DNA of 5,589 nucleotides from Desulfobacteraceae bacterium (lineage in GTDB: Bacteria > Desulfobacterota > DSM-4660 > Desulfatiglandales > B25-G16). Positions 1 to 5,589 of this stretch are shown piece by piece. Location of the stretch: positions 1 through 5,589 of the forward strand of contig DAOVDY010000061.1 of NCBI GenBank assembly GCA_030669265.1, read 5' to 3'. The number at the start of each line of letters is the position of its first letter. The first letter of the stretch is position 1. The notes beneath the pieces are model-generated. The model had not been told where the DNA came from and did no database searches. It saw only the letters and a program-made list of their open reading frames with translations. A program made the position numbers and the translations under genes.

Positions 1-1
1 G

Positions 2-2155
2 CGTAAGGAGAAAATCCAGCTCAAAAACCTCTACACCCTTGAAGTCGTTCCCACAACAAGTATTCCTCGGCTTACCCCGAAGGGTATTTCTGTAAATCAT
101 TCCATTTTCGCAGGAAACAAGGTCTATTTCCTTGCTAATGAAGAAGAGCGGAGAAACACGCTTTATACCTACGATCCTGATATCAAAAAGCTTAAAAAGA
201 TTCCCCAGGCAATCGCAACATCTCCCTCAGGAAGCCTAACCGCCTCAAAAGACGGGAGACTTATACTGTACACCAGACTGAATGTCCAAAACTATGAGAA
301 TATCTGGTATGAAATCTGGCGATACAATCCGGATACCGGAAAGGACACGTTAGTAACCAACCGGGGTCGCTACCGGGCTATTGACCTTTCCCCAGACGAA
401 ACCAGACTCGCGGCGGTAAGCCAGAGGGGAGGAACGGCCTACCTTCTGGAACTCTGCCTCGATCAAGACTATACTGTTGCTAATGAGAAAGTGCTGGCTA
501 AGGCCCCCCTGCAATACGACCTTTCCAGCCCCAGGTATTCCCCTGATGGTAGGAGCATAACCTTTGTGGAGGCAAACGACGATGGTTTTTTGCTGAAGCT
601 TTACGACCGTAAGGCCAATACCGTTCGTATTCTCCTCGAGAGCAAGGATCAGATTATCTCGCCAACGTGGCACCCAAGTGGACAAAAGCTGATATTTGGC
701 AGCGACGCAAATGGTGTCTACAACCTCTATGAAATCAGGGCTCGAGATGGAAAGCTTCCCACCCCACTGACTCATGTAACCGGAGGGCTCTTCTTTCCAT
801 CCTTTTCCCGCGATGGGAAGTTCATTTGTGCCACAGGTTATGATGGCCAGGGACCGTATTTAACACTAATACCCTATAACCCAAATCAATTCTTTGGAAA
901 GGAGCTGCCCACAATAAAGCCTACCTGGAAAGGTGGGAAACGTCCCACATGGCTAAAGAAAGAAAAAGAAGGGTCAAAAAAGGTGGTGCAGGAAACACGT
1001 GAGGAAATGGTCGAGTCAAAAAAATATAATTCTTTCACCAATTCTCGGTTTGATTACTGGTCGCCATGGCTCACTGCCAGTACTGACGGGGTACAAGGAG
1101 GTGTGGGGGCGTCCTTTTCCGATCCCACCGGCTTTCAGGAACTAAAACTCCTCGTCGGGTGGGAATCGGAGTACGACACCAAATTAGGTGCAGTCCATTA
1201 TTACTATAGAGGTCTTATCCCACAGTTACACCTCTACGCCGTGGCTGACCAGGAGGTATTTCCAGACTTGCTTGTGGAATCTAACCAGACGACCGCTTTC
1301 GACCATGCCGAGGAAATACAAAGGTACGGAATAGCTGCCGAATTCCCCTATCTCAAGCTGGAGCGTCAAATCACTTTAGAAGCAGGCTATGAGTATAGAA
1401 CCAGAGATTTTATCAAGGAGGTCGAAGAAAAACGCAGGGGCGTGATCCTATCGGTTGAACCTACAACAAAGAATGAGGGCCTCGTCTGGGGCCGAGTAAG
1501 CTATTTTGACGGTGACTATTTCGGGAGAAGCAGTTCGATCGAGGACGGACGACTGATTTCAGTTGGGGGCGAGGTGTCCAGACCATCACTTGGCGGCGAG
1601 CTTTCCAGGTCTCGCTACGTGGCAAACTGGAATGAGTACCTTTCAGTACCAAGACTGAAGAACCATGTTGTCAAGGCCTCCACAGCTTTCGGATATGGTA
1701 CAGGCGATCGCACAGCACAAGGCCTTTTTGGTCTCGGAGGCCTGGGCAGCCTTATCCAAGAGGATTCACCGGGCATACCGCGTACCTTGAGCCTCAGGGG
1801 GTATGAATCTAATTTCCAGACTGGCGATAGGATTCTTAAGGCAGCCCTCGCTTACCGTTTCCCACTTAAAGATTTCTCAAAAGGACGGGAAGGGATTTTT
1901 CCGTTTTACTCCAGGCAGCTTTTTGCTGAGGTTTTCTATGAGGGCGGGCGGACTTGGGACGATGCGGGCCGTGGGGACGACCGTGGATGGATCAACTCCT
2001 ATGGAGTCGAGGTGAATTATGCAATGAAAATTCTCCGCTATCTCGCTTTTTCGCCTGGAGTTGGCATAGTATATGTATCTGACATGCCGGAAGATGACGA
2101 GGACGACAACAAAATTCAGGCCTATGTGACCATAAAGGGGTGGGTAAATTTCTGA
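2..2155 (+). CDS. TolB-like beta-propeller fused to BamA/Omp85-type outer-membrane barrel, 5' partial
   Basis: The frame is open from the left edge to TGA at 2153-2155, giving 717 residues without the true N-terminus, so any signal peptide lies outside the window. Residues 1 to about 300 carry about six PD40/WD40-like blade motifs, with turns near residues 39, 84 (SKDGRL), 132 (SPDETRL), 182 (SPDGRSI), 226 (HPSGQKL) and 271 (SRDGKF). The 44-50 residue spacing fits a six-bladed TolB-type propeller. A Lys/Glu-rich linker (about 315-345) leads to about 364 residues of alternating, aromatic-rich sequence starting at SPW 354. LRGY at 598-601, followed by a YRFPL strand, is the Omp85/BamA loop-6 signature, and the chain ends in Phe like many outer-membrane barrels. 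No POTRA repeats are seen. The inferred location is the outer membrane, with the propeller in the periplasm. The role is unknown: protein insertion or export, or a surface receptor, are possibilities. The domain calls are firm; the function is not. Confidence 0.88.
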   Translation, partial: RKEKIQLKNLYTLEVVPTTSIPRLTPKGISVNHSIFAGNKVYFLANEEERRNTLYTYDPDIKKLKKIPQAIATSPSGSLTASKDGRLILYTRLNVQNYENIWYEIWRYNPDTGKDTLVTNRGRYRAIDLSPDETRLAAVSQRGGTAYLLELCLDQDYTVANEKVLAKAPLQYDLSSPRYSPDGRSITFVEANDDGFLLKLYDRKANTVRILLESKDQIISPTWHPSGQKLIFGSDANGVYNLYEIRARDGKLPTPLTHVTGGLFFPSFSRDGKFICATGYDGQGPYLTLIPYNPNQFFGKELPTIKPTWKGGKRPTWLKKEKEGSKKVVQETREEMVESKKYNSFTNSRFDYWSPWLTASTDGVQGGVGASFSDPTGFQELKLLVGWESEYDTKLGAVHYYYRGLIPQLHLYAVADQEVFPDLLVESNQTTAFDHAEEIQRYGIAAEFPYLKLERQITLEAGYEYRTRDFIKEVEEKRRGVILSVEPTTKNEGLVWGRVSYFDGDYFGRSSSIEDGRLISVGGEVSRPSLGGELSRSRYVANWNEYLSVPRLKNHVVKASTAFGYGTGDRTAQGLFGLGGLGSLIQEDSPGIPRTLSLRGYESNFQTGDRILKAALAYRFPLKDFSKGREGIFPFYSRQLFAEVFYEGGRTWDDAGRGDDRGWINSYGVEVNYAMKILRYLAFSPGVGIVYVSDMPEDDEDDNKIQAYVTIKGWVNF

Positions 2156-2163
2156 TGCCATCC

Positions 2164-2439
2164 ATCACCCAGAAACCCTGTTTGATCTCACCATCTCCAA
2201 GTTCGTTGAAACGTGGCAATAAGTACAATTCGCTCCGCATCAACAGCGGCCGCGAATTGCAATGCCGCTCCCCCACCAAAAGGATGCCCAAGCAAACGTC
2301 GTCGTCTCGTCAAATCCTTCTGCTTCACGTTTAAATGCAGCCCCAACGCCTTCAGTGCACCGAAGGAAGATTCAACAAGGTATTTCGGGCGCATGATGCC
2401 CAGGTGCCTGTCTAGGGGGTAGGTGACATCTGAAAAATC
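2164..2439 (-). pseudogene. Alpha/beta-hydrolase remnant (internal fragment, dead nucleophile)
   Basis: Read on the minus strand, an open stretch from 2439 down to a stop at 2188 contains LLGHPFGGGAALQFAA followed by AERIVLIATF. This matches the nucleophile-elbow strand and following helix of alpha/beta-hydrolases of the COG1073 (BEM46-like) kind, where GHSFGG or GHSLGG is expected. The catalytic Ser codon position reads CCT, Pro (2281-2283). After ATF the frame breaks near 2207-2208. In the shifted frame it continues as TNLEMVR up to a stop at 2164-2166, resembling the usual TFTSLEEM-type continuation. The N-terminal third of the fold and the region with the catalytic Asp and His are absent. 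An Arg run (TRRRR, from a repeated CGA/CGT-like stretch) interrupts the segment before the elbow. This is a decayed fragment with no expected product. The family call rests on one motif block and is moderate. Confidence 0.5.
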
Positions 2440-2470
2440 CTACAGGAAAAGTATGGCCACTCATGAGGAA

Positions 2471-2760
2471 TTAGTTAAGGACAATTGTTTGTCCATGCAT
2501 GAGAATAAGAAAGGCTTCCCTGGGAAGCCCTTTTCTCTCGAGGGCTCTCTTGAGTCTCTGGGGTGGCTCATCAAGGGGTTCGTCGGTGAGTATGAATGTA
2601 CCCCAGTGGATAGCCACCGATTTTCTGGAGCGGATATCCAGATGAATCTGCAAGGCCTCCTCTGGAGAAATATGGTGATACCGTATGAACCATCGCGGCT
2701 CATAGGCACCTATCGGAATTGCAGAGAGATCAAAGGGACCTAAAATCTCGAACCAATTTC
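2471..2760 (-). pseudogene. C-terminal remnant of NAPE-PLD-like metallo-beta-lactamase-fold hydrolase
   Basis: On the minus strand, a stop-free frame from 2740 to TAA at 2473-2471 encodes 90 residues that follow the C-terminus of N-acyl-phosphatidylethanolamine phospholipase D (NAPE-PLD) almost position by position. The blocks are [55 protein letters not shown] and a [12 protein letters not shown] end. The His in AIHWGTF (2606-2608) corresponds to the last zinc ligand of the family (His343 of human NAPE-PLD). The preceding EIGSRF (2760-2743) is in another frame, separated by two extra bases (2741-2742), so there is a frameshift inside a conserved junction. Beyond about 2760 the homology fades, and the HxHxDH zinc motif and the GDTGY block of the metallo-beta-lactamase core are missing, since the plsB promoter lies there. 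The family hydrolyses phospholipid-like or related phosphodiester substrates; this copy cannot. The family call is strong, and so is the pseudogene status. Confidence 0.8.
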
Positions 2761-2789
2761 ATTAAGCTAACACAGTGGCCCCTTTTCCC

Positions 2790-2819
2790 TTGACACATAA
2801 TCCTGTTTCTTCCTATACT
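2790..2819 (+). promoter_or_regulatory. Sigma-70-type promoter upstream of plsB
   Basis: TTGACA at 2790-2795 is a perfect -35 box. TATACT at 2814-2819 is a one-mismatch -10 box (consensus TATAAT). The spacer is 18 bp. Transcription would be expected to start near 2825-2828, leaving a leader of about 36-40 nucleotides before ATG 2864. The promoter sits immediately beyond the truncated end of the minus-strand NAPE-PLD-like remnant, so plsB appears to be transcribed independently of the propeller/barrel gene. No clear operator palindrome is seen overlapping it. Confidence 0.7.
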
Positions 2820-2863
2820 TTTTGTTTAAACAAAGGGAATCCTTCAACTCAATCAATCAATTC

Positions 2864-5422
2864 ATGAATACGCCTCAGGGAAAAACTCTTTATCCTTATG
2901 TGCTTGATCATAAACCGGGATTCTTTCTCAACTGGTTTCTCTACAGGCTTTTTAAAAGAGTAAGCCTTAGTGAAAGCATGAAAGAAGACCTGAAGCAGAT
3001 GCACAGAGAAGGTACAGTAGTCTATGCAATCAAGTATAGGGGGCAGTTGGATTACCTTCTCTACCATTATAATTTCCGCAGAAAACGTTTACCGTATCCC
3101 ACAATAGCCTTTGACCTCAATATTTCTATGCTATTACCTTTTACCCGCTTCGTAAAAGTTATTGTATCCCAAATTTCCTCTCTGCTTCAGCACGGTCATC
3201 TTCCAAGCCCGTATCATTCAGGATTTTATAAAAATGCCATTCAAAAGGGTACTACATCCCTTATCTTTCTTATTGATCCGAAGGGTTTTATCAGGCACTT
3301 TATTCATGCAGAAAAGGACCATCTGCAATTCCTCCTGGAGACACAAAAAAATATGGATCGTCCCATTTTTATCATTCCGCAACTCGTCCTCTACAAAAAG
3401 ACACCTGAAAGGGACTATTCAACCTTAACTGACATATTTTTTGGGTTCAAAGACCATCCTGGCGTTATAAGAAAAATTGTCCTTTTCTTCAGGCACAATC
3501 GTCGTGCCTTTATCGACTTTGGCCGTCCCCTGGATCTAAAGGCCTATTTAGAAAACCAACCACCTACAAGACCTCTCTATGATATGGCTGCAGAAATAAG
3601 GCAGATGCTTATCAATAGCATTGACAAACAGAAAAGGGTGATTCTAGGACCGATCATGAAATCCAGACAGCAGATCAAGGAATCGGTCCTTATGGACGAA
3701 AGCATCAACAAGGAAATTGATATACTGGCCTCTGGCAATGAAAAAAGGCTCAAGCAGCTTAAAAAAAAGGCTGGGGAATATTTTGAAGAGATCGCTGCAG
3801 ATTATAACATTACCTATATACAGGCTTTTATTACAGCATTAAGCTGGTTTTGGAAAAAGATCTTTGAAGGGGTAGATGTGGATATGGATGGCCTTGCACG
3901 AGTGAGGGAATGGGCTCGAAAAGGAACACTGATTTATGTTCCTTCCCATAAAAGCCACATCGATTACCTTATCCTCAATTATATACTTTATAATTATCAT
4001 ATGCATACCCCCAGGGTTACTGCTGGAAAAAATATGGCCTTTTGGCCAATGGGGCCAATTTTTAGAAAATGCGGTGCCTTTTTCATCCGTCGCTCTTTCA
4101 AGGGTGAAAAACTTTATTCAGAGGTATTTCAAAGGTATATTAAATCACTTCTTGAAGAAGGACACCCTATTGAATTCTTTATTGAAGGTGGCCGAAGCCG
4201 AAATGGCAAATTGATACTTCCCAAAACTGGCCTCCTCTCAATCCTGCTTCGTGCCTATCGTGAAGGATTTTGTAAAGATCTGATATTTGTTCCCGCTTCT
4301 ATAATTTATGACCGAATTATGGAGGAAAAATCCTATCAGAAAGAGATTGAGGGAAGTCTTAAGGAAAAAGAAAATTTCAGGCAGATCATAAAAGCTAGAC
4401 GCTTTCTAAAAAAAAGATATGGAAAAATTTATATTCGATTCAATCATCCTTTTTCATTGAATGAGTATCTGTCTCAAATAGATTCATCAATAAAAAATGT
4501 TCCCCGTCACCTGGCCTTTCATTTAGTTCAGTCAATAAATGCTGTCTCTCTCGTAACACCTCTTTCGCTAACCGCTACGGCCATTTTAGCCAATCACCAG
4601 AGGGGATTCCATTTTTCAGAACTGGCCGAAACAGTAGACATTCTTTTAAGATTTATAAAGAGGTATAACGTCCCTACAGCCTCCACCCTTGTTGATTCAT
4701 CAAAAACAATGGAGGGAACACTATCACTGTTAATCAACCAGAGGGTTGTTGATTCTTTAAAAGATGCAACAGGAGAGGAGGAAACTTTTTACTATGTAGA
4801 TGACGATAAAAAAATAAAGCTTGAATATTATAAAAACAGCATCATCCATTTTTTCATTCCCCACTCCTTTGTAGCAATATCGCTTTTAACTGGTGCTGAA
4901 GAGGAAAAGGATCTCAAATCAATTATTTCCGACTATGCCTTTTTGAAAAATCTTTTTAAGAACGAGTTTGTTCTTGATGAGAAGGAGGATCTCCAAGAAA
5001 AAGCCATCTCTTTAACGGAATATTTTCTGGATTGCACCTTTTTATCCAGATCTAAGGGGAATGGGGGATACACAATAACAAAACTCGGTTTCAATAAACT
5101 ACCCATCTGGGCCGCTCTGTCCAAAACATTCCTTGAATCATATTGGATTGCTGCCAAATCGATGAGCCAACAAAAAAATAAAGATGGTAAAATAGAAGAC
5201 CTTTTAAAAAATATGAATTACCTTGGAAAACGATTTCATAAACAAGGAGTTATTGATCATATCGGCGCCCTCTCCGAACTCAATTTTAAAAACGCCATAA
5301 GCTTCATTAATAAAGATGTTCTGAAACTTCAGGGGGATTCAAAAGAAGATAGTCCACATGATTTTGAGAGACTTCCCCAGCTCAGCCAGAGATTATACAA
5401 ATTATCTCATTACAGATCATAG
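2864..5422 (+). CDS. plsB: Glycerol-3-phosphate 1-O-acyltransferase, PlsB family
   Basis: PlsB transfers a fatty acyl group from acyl-ACP or acyl-CoA to sn-glycerol-3-phosphate, making lysophosphatidic acid at the inner membrane, the first step of phospholipid synthesis. All four acyltransferase motifs are present: HKSHID at 362-367 (catalytic H362 and D367), GPIFRKCGAFFIRR at 397-410, EGGRSRNG at 441-448, and VPASIIY around P477. The KEKE block and YYKNSIIHF (about 655) also match E. coli PlsB. Length is 852 residues against 807 in E. coli. An N-terminal acyltransferase-like domain (about 50-260) has YRGQLD in place of HxxxxD, as in E. coli PlsB, which is also degenerate there, so it is probably non-catalytic. 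I chose ATG 2864. TTG 2822 is also in frame (866 residues), but it lies at or before the predicted transcription start of the promoter at 2790-2819. Neither start has a well-placed Shine-Dalgarno; AAAGGGA at 2832-2838 is too far from ATG. The gene is AT-rich compared with the upstream barrel gene. It ends with TAG, with no clear terminator. Family assignment is very secure; the exact start is less so. Confidence 0.95.
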   Translation: MNTPQGKTLYPYVLDHKPGFFLNWFLYRLFKRVSLSESMKEDLKQMHREGTVVYAIKYRGQLDYLLYHYNFRRKRLPYPTIAFDLNISMLLPFTRFVKVIVSQISSLLQHGHLPSPYHSGFYKNAIQKGTTSLIFLIDPKGFIRHFIHAEKDHLQFLLETQKNMDRPIFIIPQLVLYKKTPERDYSTLTDIFFGFKDHPGVIRKIVLFFRHNRRAFIDFGRPLDLKAYLENQPPTRPLYDMAAEIRQMLINSIDKQKRVILGPIMKSRQQIKESVLMDESINKEIDILASGNEKRLKQLKKKAGEYFEEIAADYNITYIQAFITALSWFWKKIFEGVDVDMDGLARVREWARKGTLIYVPSHKSHIDYLILNYILYNYHMHTPRVTAGKNMAFWPMGPIFRKCGAFFIRRSFKGEKLYSEVFQRYIKSLLEEGHPIEFFIEGGRSRNGKLILPKTGLLSILLRAYREGFCKDLIFVPASIIYDRIMEEKSYQKEIEGSLKEKENFRQIIKARRFLKKRYGKIYIRFNHPFSLNEYLSQIDSSIKNVPRHLAFHLVQSINAVSLVTPLSLTATAILANHQRGFHFSELAETVDILLRFIKRYNVPTASTLVDSSKTMEGTLSLLINQRVVDSLKDATGEEETFYYVDDDKKIKLEYYKNSIIHFFIPHSFVAISLLTGAEEEKDLKSIISDYAFLKNLFKNEFVLDEKEDLQEKAISLTEYFLDCTFLSRSKGNGGYTITKLGFNKLPIWAALSKTFLESYWIAAKSMSQQKNKDGKIEDLLKNMNYLGKRFHKQGVIDHIGALSELNFKNAISFINKDVLKLQGDSKEDSPHDFERLPQLSQRLYKLSHYRS

Positions 5423-5480
5423 AGTGCATTTAATTCACTATGCTTATTACCCTCCTCTCCATTTGAACTCCCATTCAAAG

Positions 5481-5588
5481 TCAACTGCCATCCTCAAGTG
5501 AAAATGAATTCTTCCTCACTCTCTTTATCTGGTGCCCCCTTTTCTTACAATTTCCACACTTCTCACGAGCAAGGAGCCCATCAATTTT
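5481..5588 (-). CDS. Possible C-terminal tail of a minus-strand gene with a CxxC pair (partial, weak)
   Basis: Reading inward from the right edge on the minus strand, one frame is open for 35 codons and ends in TGA at 5483-5481. It includes REKCGNCKKRG, a CxxC pair in a basic context like half of a zinc ribbon, then a basic stretch and a SLEDGS end. The start would lie beyond the window. It would converge on plsB, leaving 58 bases between the two stop codons. I do not recognise the family. Thirty-five codons without a stop is weak evidence, and another minus-strand frame here is also open for about 20 codons, so this may be chance. Confidence 0.2.
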   Translation of the reverse strand, partial: KIDGLLAREKCGNCKKRGHQIKRVRKNSFSLEDGS

Positions 5589-5589
5589 T

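Noticed and set aside
491..493. GTG as the start of the propeller/barrel gene
   Set aside because: The same frame is open back to position 2 and encodes further blade motifs at regular spacing (residues 39, 84, 132), so this GTG is an internal Val codon.
2140..2334. Plus-strand 64-codon open frame overlapping the barrel gene end
   Set aside because: It has low-complexity Ser/Lys-rich composition and lies opposite the alpha/beta-hydrolase remnant; nothing supports it as a gene.
2513..2537. GGCTTCCC-T-GGGAAGCC inverted repeat followed by a pyrimidine run, like a terminator
   Set aside because: It falls inside the NAPE-PLD-like coding remnant (codons for GLPREA), explains no gene end on either strand, and has an interrupted T-tract; most likely a coincidence.
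2423..2743. Plus-strand 106-codon open frame
   Set aside because: It lies exactly opposite the NAPE-PLD-like remnant and its translation resembles nothing; it is an antisense shadow.
2156..2789. Insertion-sequence or transposase remnant as the source of the broken minus-strand frames
   Set aside because: No DDE or HUH motif, terminal inverted repeats or target duplication could be seen, and the translations match hydrolase families better.
2822..2863. TTG 2822 as the plsB start, adding 14 residues
   Set aside because: It has no Shine-Dalgarno, lies at or before the predicted transcription start, and uses a rarer start codon. It is kept only as an alternative.
5423..5439. Imperfect palindrome AGTGCATTTAATTCACT just after the plsB stop
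   Set aside because: The pairing is AT-rich with one mismatch and no T-run follows. It lies downstream of the gene, so neither a terminator nor an operator role is supported.

Overview
The window looks like chromosomal DNA of a Gram-negative bacterium. The first gene ends in an outer-membrane beta-barrel, and the last encodes the large PlsB-type glycerol-3-phosphate acyltransferase, which is known mainly from Proteobacteria and deltaproteobacterial (Desulfobacterota-like) lineages. The lineage is an inference from gene content and from the divergence from E. coli PlsB; no rRNA or other phylogenetic marker is present.

Layout. (1) Positions 2-2155, plus strand: the 3' part of a large gene that is cut by the left window edge. 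It encodes a TolB-like propeller (about six PD40/WD40-like blade motifs), a charged linker, and a BamA/Omp85-type barrel with the hallmark LRGY motif. (2) Positions 2156-2789: 634 bases with no intact gene. On the minus strand there are two decayed gene remnants. One is the C-terminal end of an NAPE-PLD-like metallo-beta-lactamase-fold hydrolase (2471-2760). The other is an internal piece of an alpha/beta-hydrolase whose nucleophile Ser position reads Pro (about 2164-2439). (3) Positions 2790-2819: a near-consensus sigma-70 promoter (TTGACA, 18 bp, TATACT) that abuts the truncated end of the NAPE-PLD remnant and drives plsB. (4) Positions 2864-5422: an intact plsB homologue with all four glycerolipid acyltransferase motifs and a degenerate second acyltransferase-like domain at its N-terminus. 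(5) Positions 5423-5589: mostly non-coding, with a weak candidate for the tail of a minus-strand gene carrying a CxxC pair.

The two intact genes both serve the cell envelope: an outer-membrane protein and the first acylation step of phospholipid synthesis. Nothing shows that they work together. They are separated by about 700 bases, plsB has its own promoter, and base composition changes visibly from a balanced propeller/barrel gene to an AT-rich plsB. The least expected content is the pair of minus-strand gene fossils between them, which suggests a past rearrangement that brought plsB next to this locus. I found no RNA gene, CRISPR array, insertion sequence or clear new system.
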